Assembly: GCA_009809945.1 (NCBI GenBank)
Contig: WTPW01000582.1
Coordinates: 62,001 to 126,000 of the forward strand
Direction of reading: 5' to 3'
Length of the DNA stretch: 64,000 bases
DNA from: Gigaspora margarita
Taxonomy: Eukaryota > Glomeromycota > Glomeromycetes > Diversisporales > Gigasporaceae
This document shows, one piece after another, positions 1 through 11,412 of this stretch (the stretch's first letter is position 1; each line of letters opens with the position of its first letter). The notes beneath the pieces are model-generated. The model had not been told where the DNA came from. It was given only the letters and a program-made list of their open reading frames with translations, and made no database searches. Position numbers and translations under genes: made by a program.

Positions 1-640
1 TCATGATAATTTCAATACAAACTGACTCAACCTTAACTGCATGCTGTAGTCACCATAATAGGATTCTGTAGATGAATTTTTTAACTTATAGCAGAAATTA
101 CAAACTAATTTGACCTAATTATATATTGTGGTCCAAAGTAGCAGTAAATTTGTAACAAAATTTTTACAGTAACTTAATAATAATTTTAATGCAAACTAGC
201 TCAACCACTGTATACTGCAGTAGTAGAAATTTTTTTATAGTAGCTTATGATAGAAATTATAATAATTCTAATACAAACCAACTCAACCTTATATTACTGA
301 AATAATCAGTAAGTTCTATAACATACCATTTTATGATAACTCATAATAAAAATCACAATTATTCTGATGCAAACTAAGCCAACCTTAATTACATAGTGTT
401 ATTACAAAATTTTTGCAGTAACTCATGATATAAATTATAATAATTTTATTATGAACTTAACCTCTGTGTGTTCTGCATTAGCAAGTAAGTTTTTAGGCAG
501 AATTTTTGCAGCAAATTCTATGATAATTCTAATTCAAATTAACTCAATCATATACTACAGTTACCCAATTTGTTTGGTCACTTATTTTCTAATAACCATA
601 GTAACTTGATTCCAGAAATCACTCGAGTAACTCAATTTAA
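1..640. repeat. Dispersed block of ~110-bp degenerate satellite
   Basis: A phrase recurs about every 105-120 bases: a run like caaactaactcaaccttaac, then a gtagtcacc segment, then gaatttttacagtaac, then a gatagaaatcacaataatt segment. The block aligns in the same orientation with about 40786-41420, sharing the same order of variant units and nearly the same end near 570-640. It therefore looks like a copied stretch of the large array at 38.5-41.4 kb rather than an independent expansion. No coding potential is seen. Confidence 0.75.
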
Positions 641-1800
641 ATAGTATAAACAAGAAAATACATACAATCAAACATGATACTATCAGATCAATAGTATAAC
701 AATAAATAAAAATCTTATAAAGGCTAAAACAGCAGATTGGACATTTTGTCCAATAAAGTCATCTGAACTCACAATAATAATTACTTTGTCACTTCATTGA
801 CAAGCTCTCAAAAGAAATCAATAAAAAGGTTGGTAATCTCTGATTTCTTAAAGCTACTCCTGATTAAATTTTATATCATGGTATCGAAGTAGTTTAAAAA
901 ATTAATAATCTATTAATTAAATGATTTCATTTCTTCTTTTTTTTTTTATTGCAATATTCACAGAATTTTGCAATAATTTATAAATAAGTAATTGAAGTAA
1001 ATATGCAACTAACTAAATAAGAGACTAACTAAAAAATGTGAACAACTTAATACCTTTTGCACAATTCTTGGTTGGTAAATTTTTAATTATTTTTATTCAT
1101 TGAGATTTAGTCAATGAGTACAAGTACCTAAAAGTGTTGCGTAAGCAACGCAAGACAAGCTAGTATTTATTAATCGTGAAAAAGTTTAGAGAAACTACTC
1201 AATCCTGCGAATCCCGTGTGGATCCCATGCAGGATTTTTTAAAATTCGGAATTTGCCCATCACTAAGCACAGAGCACATTCTGTAATTTAAAATGCAGAT
1301 CTTTATATTTTTATAATAAATCAGCAAATAAATAGTAAAGATAAGAATAATTTTAAAACGCTTGATTTTTAAAGCATTACTAGTTAACTATTCAGAGTTA
1401 TTGTCAAGTAAGTTATCTTGTATTATGATTTTAAGTTTATATTAAGGTACAAGAATAATTCTAAAATATGCTTAAATTTATAACAAATATACTTATGGCA
1501 AAATAGTCTTACTCAAAAATAATGACGGTTTATTTATTCTTCTCATGAATTTATTTTTAAAGAATCTGCAAAATATACTAAAACTCACCCAGTCAAATCA
1601 AAAGCCCACTGGCCTACTACTATACGTATAATTTGTTTTGTTTATACAAAAATCTACGCTGAAAAATATTAATTCAAATTAATAGATTTTTTACTTAAAA
1701 AGTTATGAACATAAATGTATATTTTTCTACTGCGATGATGAATTGCTTTAACAATTCTTCAGGTTTGTTTAACTTCATCTATTTTTCTCAACAAATTTTT
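640..1800. other. AT-rich intergenic stretch, nothing recognised
   Basis: No open frame of note, no RNA gene and no clear repeat were seen. A short run near 1136-1155 contains gttgcgtaagcaacgca, a small palindrome. The 3' flank of the minus-strand gene at 1815-2795 lies at the right edge. Confidence 0.5.
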
Positions 1801-1814
1801 TTTCCCCTTCGCAT

Positions 1815-2795
1815 TTATCCTAACACTCTTTTTTCGTTTTTTGGCTGTAAATCTTCTTCACATTCTTTATCATCAATCCAAGCATCATCATCCAAATCAT
1901 CCTTGTCTTCAAAATCAGGTTCGGCTTTTTTATCATCCTGATTATCCAATTCGATGTAGTTGTGTGAACTATGTGACTTTTTTTCCTTTTCTTTAATACA
2001 GGAACTGGTTTTAACACCAGTATCAACTAAAGTTTCCATAGACTTAAAAGCACTAATATTACCCTGTTTGCTCGAAGAATCAGAGGATTTAGCACATTTA
2101 AGTGGGGTCTGAGCAGAAACGGATTCGATATTATCAGCAACAATATCGATAATAGATCGATGCTTAGAATTTACTGATGAAGAATTTTCAAAAGTGTTAT
2201 GGTTTAGAGCTGAGGTTCTCAAATAGTCGATATCAGTTGCCTTGATGATTACTTGACCAGATTTTGAGAATTTAAAAAGCCCCAACACAAAATACGTGTT
2301 TTCCAGCTTAATATTTGAACCCGAAGTAACTAGATATTTTTGAAACCTAATAGCCTGAGATAAATAAAGAACCGTCATCTGCATCCTAACAGATGATGAA
2401 CTGGTAACAGAGTTATACTCTATACTTTCTACCTCGAAATGTATATAGTCCTCAACTTTTTTGCTTTGATTAGCTGTCACAGAAATCATGCAATACGGGA
2501 TGCATTTGGGAACGTCACTGACATCGAACTCACGATTAGGATTTTCATTGTTAATAACACTTGCATACGAAACGGTGATATACTGTTCTAAATTCTCAAG
2601 CACATATTTTCCTGAAATAAACACAAGATCCCCAGGTGTCAACAGTTGAGGTTGCTCGTTCGTAGTGTAAAAATATTTCCACTTAACGGTCTGAGAGTTC
2701 TCGTTCAAAATTTTATACTTAGCAAGGCCATATAAAAAAAGGCGATTATTATTTACAGACGTAACAGCAACAAGAAGCGCAATGTGCGAAGGCAT
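1815..2795 (-). CDS. Hypothetical protein, 326 aa, possible paired OB-like beta domains with acidic tail
   Basis: This is an uninterrupted single-exon frame from an ATG at 2795 to a stop at 1815, the longest clean non-transposon protein in the window. Residues 1-200 are rich in alternating hydrophobic residues and read as two beta-rich halves. Each half has a glycine-anchored turn followed by a strand (GDLVFISGKYV near residue 55, NTYFVLGLFKFSKSGQ near residue 165), which is reminiscent of tandem OB folds. Residues 200-260 are Ser/Asn-rich and probably disordered. Residues 265-320 carry alternating Lys and Asp/Glu runs, including a strongly acidic stretch near 295-310. No signal peptide or membrane segment is seen. 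I do not recognise the family. A single-strand nucleic-acid binding role would fit an OB fold but is only a guess from the strand pattern. The lack of stops over 326 codons in such AT-rich DNA supports a real gene. Confidence 0.75.
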   Translation of the reverse strand: MPSHIALLVAVTSVNNNRLFLYGLAKYKILNENSQTVKWKYFYTTNEQPQLLTPGDLVFISGKYVLENLEQYITVSYASVINNENPNREFDVSDVPKCIPYCMISVTANQSKKVEDYIHFEVESIEYNSVTSSSSVRMQMTVLYLSQAIRFQKYLVTSGSNIKLENTYFVLGLFKFSKSGQVIIKATDIDYLRTSALNHNTFENSSSVNSKHRSIIDIVADNIESVSAQTPLKCAKSSDSSSKQGNISAFKSMETLVDTGVKTSSCIKEKEKKSHSSHNYIELDNQDDKKAEPDFEDKDDLDDDAWIDDKECEEDLQPKNEKRVLG

Positions 2796-2967
2796 TTTTT
2801 ATATAATTTTAGGATAACAAAGATAACCATTACACAGAACAGAATTTCAACATTTTTATAAAAAGATTTTGAGCAAAATAAAAAAATTATTATGGTAATT
2901 ACATACCAGAATCCCTTAAACATCAATCTTTACCGCGATAAGCAGTAACTCAAATGCATGAAATGTA

Positions 2968-3190
2968 AACTCAAAATACTTACTTAAAAATAGCCGCTTT
3001 GGCAGGGACAATCATTCACGAAAAGCACGTACATACCCAAAATATTATCAAACTGGTCCAATATCAAATGCAAATTTAAAACATCGCATTCCTTAATGTC
3101 ATGTGAAATTATAACCAATCAAAGTACCATATTTGTTCACACCATTTTACTCTTCAGATAACCCTACACTTCGTTGCACTCCATTCCTGG
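2968..3190 (-). repeat. Left arm of a widely spaced inverted repeat
   Basis: The reverse complement of this segment aligns over about 220 bases with 5748-5970, with scattered substitutions and small indels. Shared anchors include caacgaagtg, gttatctgaagagt, atgtgaacaaata and the outer taagtaagtatttt. The inner end of both arms is a ttcctgg motif, also found at the start of the hairpin repeats at 7.2, 18.4 and 32.5 kb. The two arms may be independent insertions of one element or the ends of a ~3-kb element. Confidence 0.7.
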
Positions 3191-3314
3191 TACGGGTCTT
3201 ATATGGGATGTCTCGTATTAAAGGGCCTATTTTGTAACATATATAAAATTTTTTACTTTAAGCTCATTTTGTGGATTTTTTTTAATATATAATTAAAATT
3301 ACCTACATTAGATT

Positions 3315-3809
3315 GCATACTATGTAAATCAAAACTATAAATGGTCATATAATAAAATTTATTAAAGAATTTTTCGATCAATAAATAATAATTAATACAA
3401 ATTTTAAACTGATGTACAGCCCTAACGGTTTGATAGTTTTGGATAAAACTTTGCAAAAACTAATATTACGTCACTACATCAAAGCTATAGAGTCATTTCT
3501 TTAAATACAAAACTAAATTAAGTCCTTTCTTTTTGCTACTTTAAGAAAAAAAATACATAGCATATTAAAGTTTTTTCATGCTTAAATTAATAAAATGATT
3601 CTATATAGCTTTGTTTGTAGAGATGTAATATTAGTCTTTGCAAAAATTTATCTAAAACTATTGAACCATTAGGGCTGTACATCTACTTAAAATTTTGAAT
3701 TTGTATTACGGTAATTATTAAAAAATTATTACCTATTGCAATCCGAAAAAAAAATTCGATAATAGAATTTTATATAATACCATATATAGTTTTGATTTAC
3801 ATAGTATAC
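3315..3809. mobile_element. Fold-back element with ~165-bp arms
   Basis: The left arm (3315-3474) reads inward from gcatactatgtaaatcaaaa to aaaactaatattac. The right arm (3621-3809) is its diverged reverse complement, from gtaatattagtctttgcaaa out to ttgatttacatagtata. Both arms carry the gggctgtacat segment (cagcccta on the left). The loop is about 145 bases. No open frame is present, so this is a non-autonomous palindrome-type element. A short relative of the outer end (atagttttgattt followed by tagtatatcg) lies at 22575-22615. Confidence 0.75.
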
Positions 3810-5124
3810 CGCGCACCCCAACTCCACATGACAACCCATGTTAACTGACTAAGAGCATAAAGTATAATAATTTAATAAGGGAATAGCAAGCTTATTGATG
3901 TAATTACTTTATTTAGAAAAATTAGTTGAATATTGTAAAGAATGGAAGTACTGCAAATAGTATATTATTCAAGCAGCTGATCAATATCAATTTATTTTCT
4001 TTAATAATTAAAGTGTAACTTTATTTGTTCAAATTGTATTTTCTTTTGCAATAAATAGGGTTTTCATAAGTTTATAGTAACAAGCCTATAATGCCTTCAT
4101 CCATCAAATAGAAATTTAAAATACACTCGATTTAATAATTATTTTTGACAATGCAACAATGGATAACAATTGTTGAACTGAAGCAGAGGAAAGCGGTGTG
4201 GAAGTCTTTTCAAAATTCAGTTGATGTCTGGCTCCCACCTCTGCAATAACAATGTTAAATCTTGATTTTGGACTATCGTTATCACATGCATAACTTTTAA
4301 CTAATCAGAAATTCGACTATTAAAAAAAAAATCCGTGAAAAAACTAATAAACTATCATAAAAACTAATTTACAAAAGTAGACTAATTAATAAATTATTGC
4401 ATTGAAGTTCCCAGAAAGAATTTATATGCCCAAGTAAAAAGTGTCAAAAATTGAGATTGGAAAAAAGATTAGCTCAGTGATACCTGTAAAACAACAAGAC
4501 TGGCACAAATGACAAATATTAATGAGAATGCGATTCAAAAATGGCAACAAATAAAGATTTTACAAATGTAATTTTATTGTATATGAATTGTAGCTTCGAG
4601 CTTAACAATAAAATAGTTAGAAATCTGATGAGAATTTATTGTTTATTATTATGTTTGTAATGTTTGAGTGACCTTCATTAATGACAATTTTTGACGAAAA
4701 AAGGTGATTTGTATCTCACTGATTTGTTCATCGCATTTATTCGATTTCCGAATAATTAAAAATTTGCTTCCGATCCATTAAGTAAGGTGCATGAAAACAT
4801 CCTAAGACTCAGCTAACCAATCATGATTGTAAAGAATGATCATAAATTATATGATAACATCAATATTGAATTATACAATGATAAATATCATAAAATCAGT
4901 TCTTTCTTAGTAATGTTGGCTAAATGTGCCGCTGCGTTTACTCCAGAAGATCAAATTTCATGAAATTAATCGTTGCATAACCAATATCTTATAATTCAGG
5001 TCAACAAAATTTTTGGCACCAGTTTATCAAAATTTTATATAAATCAATGTTTTTATTAATTCCAGTGAACTTCACTAATTCATAATTCATTTTCTCTTGG
5101 TCGAAGTTTCTTAAAATGGCTAGT

Positions 5125-5631
5125 TAGGGATGTTACGGTCCATCCTGGTCCGGTCTTGGTCCTAAAGACCGGTCCTACCAGAGGACCGCAGACTGGACCG
5201 TGGTCCAAGACCAGTCCATAAATCGGTCCATGAATCGGTCTATTGGCAAAATAAGCTATATGGTTTAATGATTGCTATATATACACCCTGAAACAATTGA
5301 AAAAAATTTTCAATGACCTAGTGATGCAATAGAATCATCTCAATAATTTATCGTAACTAGTTGCAACATAGGTTTTTAGTTAAGCCAAACATCATTGGGA
5401 CAATTCTACTGCATCTCTACAATGACCGATTCAACAAGTTACCAAGTCAAAAACAATGTTACTGAATTAGGCCGACATAGATACGGCCATCGACATTTTT
5501 ATTAGCCAATGAGATCATTCTATAGACAATGAACTGGTCCAGACCGGTCCTCAATTTAGGACCGAAAACTGGTTGGACTGGTCCAAAAGACCGGTCCGGA
5601 CCATGGTCCTTGCAGGACCGTAACATCCCTA
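5125..5631. mobile_element. Non-autonomous hAT-like element (507 bp), perfect 8-bp TSD
   Basis: The ends are TAGGGATGTTACGGTCC and its reverse complement GGACCGTAACATCCCTA, with a small mismatch zone inside. The element is bracketed by a perfect 8-bp direct duplication, TGGCTAGT, at 5117-5124 and 5632-5639. The 8-bp duplication and TAGGG-type ends fit hAT transposons. The subterminal regions are filled with repeated GGTCC/GGACC motifs in both orientations, the usual form of transposase-binding arrays. The short open frames inside follow from this repetition and are not genes. A 137-bp end of the same family lies at about 28410-28546, and a weaker TAGGGATG-led relative at about 41512-41600. 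Confidence 0.88.
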
Positions 5632-5747
5632 TGGCTAGTGGTATCAAATTAGAACTAGAGTAAATAGAGCTATCGCTGTATTTTCAACCAATTTACTGTC
5701 ATGGATATTGTTATTAACATTATCCAATTACTATTAATTTATTATAC

Positions 5748-5970
5748 CAGGAACAGAGTGCAACGAAGTGCATGGTTATCTGAAGAGTGAAATGATGTGA
5801 ACAAATACGGTTCTTTAATTGGTTATATTTTTGCATGACATTGTGGAATGCGATGGTCCGATTTGCATTTTATATTAAACTGGTTTGAAATGGCTTTCGT
5901 AAGTATGTACGTGCATTCGTATATGGTTATCCCTTCAAAAGGACTATTTTAAGTAAGTATTTCAAGTTTT
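5748..5970 (+). repeat. Right arm of a widely spaced inverted repeat
   Basis: Partner of 2968-3190, in opposite orientation. It starts with ccaggaacagagtgcaacga and ends with taagtaagtatttcaag. The hAT-like element at 5125-5631 and the fold-back at 3315-3809 both lie between the two arms. If the arms are one old element, it has since been invaded twice. Confidence 0.7.
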
Positions 5971-7164
5971 AAGTTGTGCCTCATTTTATTTGATTTATTT
6001 CTTATCTTACCAGTGTTATTATAAATTTCTGCGCCCAAAAATCGCAGCATTTCCTTATTCTTTCCCTGCTTTATTTGATCGATCATTGTTACATTCGATC
6101 ATCCTTAAACCTTTCAATTGTACATCTGTAACACATGTTACTTCTATTACCTTATTTAGATATCCTTGGGGTTCTACAATTAATTAAAGCTATTGTGATA
6201 CCTATATTAATAATCATCATGACATCGCTTTTGTACACAGATCAATTATGCATAAATTATTATTGCTTCTTTTAGGACGAATGAATACGAAACGTTTAAA
6301 TATTATCATCTCGCCCCTCGCACAAAGTAATATTACAATCAAGTTTATAGGTATTGAAGGGCAATTAGACTTTTAGTTGTCGTATCTCAATGACGAATTG
6401 ATTGTGTAAGTCAAAAGGAAGTTAAACTGACAATTGATTGGTGTAAATAATTTATATAGATTACAAATGTATATAAGTCTGATGTGTTCGCTTTTTGTGT
6501 ATTGAGAGGTTTTTGTCCCTTATACATAATAGAGAGAGCAAGAATGAGGTATTAGATAGCATTAGATATTATCTAAATAATTCCTCTATTATAATAAAGT
6601 TTTCTTAATGAATGTTTATTTATCGTATCTCTTGGCTTTCACTTATTTTTGTATTGTTCGTGAATCCCATTTCGTTATATTTATAAACACAACCTTATGT
6701 ATTCCTTCTCTTGTTCACTATCGCTAACCTAAATCTGGCCCTCTAATCTGACGCTCTCCCAAATTTCTGGTTTTGTCTATTTATATACTGCTTGATTACT
6801 AAATATATAAATATATATATATATATTTTATAATATTTACTAATGCTATTTACAACTTTGTTCTCTATATAAAATGCTTCCTATATCATATTTCATTATC
6901 ATACCGAATAAGTTAAGTTTTTAAATATAATTAAACAATAAACACTAAAAAATGTACATAGTGTTGGCACATGACCAATTAAACTACTAATATAATTAAT
7001 GAATTCATACGACTCATTTCAAAATTTATTAATATGACCTAGTTATATGCCAACTCTGTACAATACACATGTAAACTAAGGTATACATAATTTATTAGTT
7101 AGTATTAATAAACTGTTAAAATATTACATTTTTTAAAACTTCTAATATGATCTACTAATTCTTC

Positions 7165-7205
7165 CGTTCCTGGTTTTGCATGACAGCATCGCGCAGCTAC
7201 TTATT
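7165..7205 (+). repeat. Dispersed hairpin repeat, copy 1
   Basis: Short conserved segment of the form gttcctggttttgc + gayag/c + gcgcagctac, able to form a small GC hairpin in otherwise AT-rich DNA. Copies at 18380-18418, 32477-32517 and (reverse) 49928-49970 define the unit. In the 18.4-kb copy the stem gcgcgac/gtcgcgc is perfect. Confidence 0.7.
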
Positions 7206-7410
7206 CAATATTATGATGAATTTTTATTATATTGAATTTTAAATATTGGTATTAGCAGTATTATAATTATTTTAATAAAATACTTGACATGCGCATATAT
7301 AAATAAACACTAATTGCTAACATCATGTAAAGTCTTCTAATCGGGAATTATTTTTAATAACAACAACATATACATTTATTTAATAAATTTATTTATTGTT
7401 AAATCATTAA

Positions 7411-7565
7411 GGGAAGTGCCGTTTATTACATAATTTCAAGGGGGTTAGCAATCTATCACGTCTATATATTATATATATAAATTATTATTGGCTGCTAATT
7501 CGATCACAGGGGGGAGGGGTATGGCCCTCTAATAAAAATAAATTACGTAATAAACGGCTCTTCCC
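7411..7565. mobile_element. 155-bp MITE with TAA target duplication
   Basis: The terminal inverted repeats are about 26 bases long, starting GGGAAGTGCCGTTTATTAC on the left; the right end reads GTAATAAACGGCTCTTCCC. TAA flanks the element on both sides (7408-7410 and 7566-7568). A TAA duplication fits PIF/Harbinger (TWA) MITEs. The core is AT-rich apart from a G-rich tract near 7510-7530. No coding capacity. Confidence 0.8.
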
Positions 7566-7990
7566 TAAATAATAGATAAATTCAATCGCATAATTTGTGG
7601 CAAACCGCTGTACTTGGTAAAGGGATGCTTGTGTAATGAATTGTATAGAGAAGTGTAAAACGTAAAGGAATGTATTTCAAGCTAAAAGAAGACTGTCTAA
7701 TAAAAATTGAACTATTATTAAAATCTCAAATTTGTCTCAAATTTGTTCCAACTATCTGTGTACAACACTGCTTAGATTAAGTATACGTAAGTGGCACACA
7801 AAATCATGCTAAAGAGGTTTCCTCTTGTTTTGTCATGTAAACAAAAAAAAAACAGAACATATGACAGACAGATAGATTAAATATTAATTTTATTCAATTA
7901 TAACAGTAAAAAAAATATCTTGAAAGATTTGAAAATATTACACCAACTCCATGGCAACAGTTGGTGTAATACACACAAATATTAAAATTA

Positions 7991-8531
7991 CTAGAAGCAA
8001 AATACCCAATAATAAAGGAACAAATGAGNCATATAATAGTTATNAGAGCTATTTCTCGGAGATTCACATACTGTAATGATTGCCAACCAAAGCATTTGAA
8101 GCCCGTACATCAAGGCATTTAAAATAAATACAAAAATTAGAACAGTATCTTCATTCTTGAAAAATGCATTGAGTACATCAAATATTATNGCAACAAATAT
8201 AGCAANGAAAGCAAGTAATAGATTGGTAAAGAACTTCTATTTATAAAAAAATGACAAAAAAACTGCATAATGTTAGTAAAGTTCTATGAATATATAGATG
8301 CATATTAAAAATGTATATTTAAAATAAACTTACTCTTTTTTTGCGTTCTTTTCAATTCCTTCTCTAATACCTTCTCTAATACCTTTTTCTCTAGCTTTCG
8401 TAATTGATTCCAAAAAAAACCTTTTTGCTTTTAATATCCAATTTATCATAGATCTCATGTTCATCTGTGCTTAATGCCAGTTCTTCACATAGTTGTATCT
8501 TTGAGATTAATAACTCATAATTGTGATTGAA
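7991..8531 (-). pseudogene. Broken multi-exon gene: nuclease-transposase-like tail plus hydrophobic last exon
   Basis: Two exon-like blocks read on the minus strand. The first (8531 to 8334) starts after a TTTTTTTAG acceptor. It reads FNHNYELL, CEELALSTDEHEIYDKLDI and, after a one-frame slip at a homopolymer near 8422, a Lys/Glu/Gly-rich REKGIREGIREGIEKN repeat, then a GTAAGT donor at 8333. Such G-x-x-E-G repeats are usual at the C-terminus of PD-(D/E)XK (Rpn/YhgA-like) transposase-nucleases. The second (8236 to 7991) follows an ATAG acceptor and encodes 82 codons with at least two membrane-length hydrophobic stretches, ending in TAG. The frame slip and a phase mismatch between the blocks suggest a decayed gene or two remnants. 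Ambiguous bases at 8029, 8044, 8189 and 8206 limit the reading. Confidence 0.45.
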
Positions 8532-8552
8532 CTAAAAAAATAGTTACATGAC

Positions 8553-9032
8553 ACATTATTACTTTGCATAACAGTATCTAAAGATTTAAAAATAACAATA
8601 CTGATTATTAGTAAACTTAATCAGATTAGGAAACTTAATATCAGATGATCAACATTTGCTACAAACCATCAATACTACGACCACTTTCTATAGCTTCGCC
8701 TCGTTCTAAATCAATATAATATATGTTCACAACTGCAATATTAGTCATTGGAAGATTTGTAATTAACATAAGAAAACATTTGTTAAGACAGACATTATTA
8801 TCTTGTGTAATAGTATCTATAGATTTAAAAATAACAATACCGATTATTAATAAATTTCATCAGATTAGAAAATTTAATACCAGATTATTCAAGTTTACTA
8901 CAAACCCTCAGTACTATCTTTAGTTTTGCCTTGTTCTAAATCAATGTAATATATGTTTACAATTGCAATATTAGTCATTAGAAGATTTGATAATTAACAC
9001 AAGACAAGAAAACATTTATTAAGACAAAACTA
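8553..9032. repeat. Tandem duplication, 2 x ~240 bp, containing an exon-like block
   Basis: Copies 8553-8792 and 8793-9032 are about 85% alike by eye. Each carries, on the minus strand, a matching reading block: NIAVVNIYYIDLERGEAIES in the left copy and a diverged version with IDLEQGKTKDSTEG in the right copy. Each block is followed by a potential GT donor (ggtttgtag). It lies directly upstream of the broken gene at 7991-8531, so it looks like a duplicated exon of that locus. Confidence 0.55.
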
Positions 9033-9208
9033 TACCGTGAGATTTAGATGATATTCTTTAAGGAATGTAATATGGAAATATGTCATGCTACAATTAGAAA
9101 TGTTAAGAAAAGAATGTGGATTTATGATTTCTGAATTTATATAAATTTGTGAAGCAGTCGCTTGCATAGCCACCAAGAAGATTACGCAGGTACAGAGTTT
9201 AAACTATC

Positions 9209-9330
9209 ACTTGCATAATAAATCACTTGCATAAAAAATCACTTGTGTAAAAAAATCACTTAAGTAAAAAAATCACTTAAGTAAAAAAATCACTTAAGTA
9301 ATAAAATCATTTGCATTAAAATCACTTAAA
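9209..9330. repeat. Short tandem repeat, ~19-bp unit
   Basis: About six units of the form aaatcacttaagtaaaaa, with variants (cacttgcataa, cacttgtgtaa). The three central units are nearly identical. Confidence 0.85.
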
Positions 9331-9779
9331 CATCATCATATTGTTATGACAATGATATTCTTTAAGCACTGATTGCTTAANCGATTTTAGTTGTTATGCT
9401 AGAGGGGTTCAAATCGTTTTCTCTAAAGCTTACCGTTAAATCATTATCTAATCTAATCAACCTAAATTGAAATTTACTATTGAAAAATGTTTTTAGATTA
9501 TCGAATTTCCCATTTCTGAACCTTAAAGAGCTCATCTTTTCAAATTTAAGCCTGACACCTGCAGATCATTATGTCATCTTAACTCACGGACTTTTTGGTT
9601 AACTGGTCTCTGTCCCGATACCAGTTCGGACTGGACCAGTATTCATAAATAGCAGGGTGATAGTACATCACGTGATTGAAAAAAAGTGAGCTACACAACA
9701 TTCTCACTACACGGCATCATCATGAGGAGGTTATCAAAACCTTCGCACAAGGCAAATGCAGAAGCAGGAATCGGCAAGG

Positions 9780-9812
9780 GAAAGATCGCTGATCAAAAAA
9801 AAAAAAAAAAAA
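9780..9812. repeat. Poly(A) tract
   Basis: A run of about 19 A follows a GC-richer stretch with the look of a transposed 3' end (caaggcaaatgcagaagcag upstream). This may be the tail of a small retroposed fragment covering roughly 9590-9812. No target duplication was found. Confidence 0.35.
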
Positions 9813-10239
9813 AGGTAAGGGGTAAACAATGAGAGAAATCAGGTATCAAAAAACGGTTAAGGGCAGTACAAAAATAATGAACCCAAGATCCTCCGGCGCA
9901 AATAACCCTAGATGTTATATTATGAATCCGAATATACTCTTGAAAATAAAACTGACATTGGGCTGATCATCACTGTATGCGGTTGAGTTAGTGCTGTATG
10001 GCATTGGCTAGTATTTAGCTAACAAAGTATACAGCCACTATATATATATATACTATAACTGCTATAACAACAATTAAATCTAGCAATGGCAAAAAAAAAT
10101 AAAAAAATAAAAACAACGACTCAAGAAAAAATCCAACTAGGCTACAATAGTTTTATCAGCTATTTGAATTAAAAAAAAAGCTCAAACCAAGAATGCTGGG
10201 CGATTAACAGGTGAAACTGGATTACGAGTAAATTAATAC

Positions 10240-10593
10240 TTGCAATTAGAGAATACAATTAAGGAGATTATTGATCAGCCAATTAATTATTTAATGAGCT
10301 TACTTGTAGAGGAACAGAAAACGATGCTCATGAAGAGTGAATTCAAAGATTCAGTATTGCCATGTATTATCGTGCACTTTGCTATTTACTGTATATGGGA
10401 GAGCATTGAAGAAATGATGAAGAAAATGGGTTGAGGGCTTTAGGCGTCACGCAATTTCATAAAAAAAAAATATAGTGATGCCTTAAAGGTTTATAATTTG
10501 CTATCTTCTAAAGCTGCGAATAAAAAAATTAGAGTTGAAGCTATTAAATTAATTAAAAAATTATCAAAAATTCCTATCGGTAAAAATTAATCT
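10240..10593 (+). pseudogene. Coding remnant of unknown family
   Basis: A 64-codon frame starting at a TTG (10240-10434) reads as a helical protein fragment (KEIIDQPINYLMSLLVEEQKT, then IEEMMKKMG). A lysine-rich stretch after its stop, near 10500-10590, also reads as protein (LLSSKAANKKIRVEAIKLI) before a TAA. Upstream bases 10090-10240 hold further Lys/Thr/Gln-rich codons with stops. The pattern suggests one decayed gene with shifts at A runs near 10170 and 10460. No family is recognised. Confidence 0.3.
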
Positions 10594-11031
10594 ATGTAAT
10601 CAACAAAACTAAAAGTAATCAACTCAGGTTTATTTATTTGAAAAATTTTTTTTCTAAAAAATATTTAATTGTGAGTTCTTTATATAAGATAAGGATTTAA
10701 TTTATAATAGTTAAATTAAATATTTAAAATATTATAATTTTTATTAATATATGTAATGTTTATTTTTGTACTAAATTATTTATTTAGCAGTTATTTTCGT
10801 AATTAAAATGTTATATTTGTACAATTTTAGCTTTTATATTATATTAAAGTAAAAAAATTCTTATTCGTGTATATATATAATATAACTATAACATTTTTAT
10901 ATCTTTAAAGTCTTATCTAAAAAAATGAACTAACAAAGAAATTTACTGGCAGGAAATTAATAATCGTTTTAAGACCCTAATATTTATAAAGAATAATATA
11001 CTAAACGGTATTATTTTATCGTACGTTTTTA

Positions 11032-11412
11032 TCAAGAAGATACCCAGAAAACTTTAAAGTAATTATTTAGGAAGTTAACTATTTCTTTGTTATTTTTTAA
11101 ATCTAAACTATATAAAGAATTCATCAATGGCTGTATCAATGATTCAACAAATTGCTCACACATCAAAGTCCCAAAGCTTTTTTGATACCCATAAACCCAA
11201 ACTTTGAATGAATTTGCATGATCGCGATTGATCAAGTGATCACACATTTTATTGTCAATATGAATTCCTAAATATATTGCATAGCTTGCGAGAACTTTGT
11301 CTGATAACATAATAATTTTTAATAATTCTTGACAATGGTCTGATCTACTGGATAAACTTTTCATGATTTTGCTAATGCAGAATAAAATAATTGAGTTGCC
11401 ACATATCTGCAT
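11032..11412 (-). CDS. Hypothetical protein or fragment, 126 aa
   Basis: An open frame of 126 codons, ATG at 11412. The composition is balanced for a globular helical protein, with several Cys (positions 4, 13, 28, 57 and 84 approximately), and is not the low-complexity reading usual for AT-rich noncoding DNA. No domain is recognised and no paralogue occurs in the window. It may be an exon of a longer gene, since the sequence upstream of the ATG (11413-11520) is also less AT-biased. Treat as tentative. Confidence 0.35.
   Translation of the reverse strand: MQICGNSIILFCISKIMKSLSSRSDHCQELLKIIMLSDKVLASYAIYLGIHIDNKMCDHLINRDHANSFKVWVYGYQKSFGTLMCEQFVESLIQPLMNSLYSLDLKNNKEIVNFLNNYFKVFWVSS

Noticed and set aside
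9209..9330. CRISPR-like or regulatory array
   Set aside because: Plain tandem duplication with A-run length variation.
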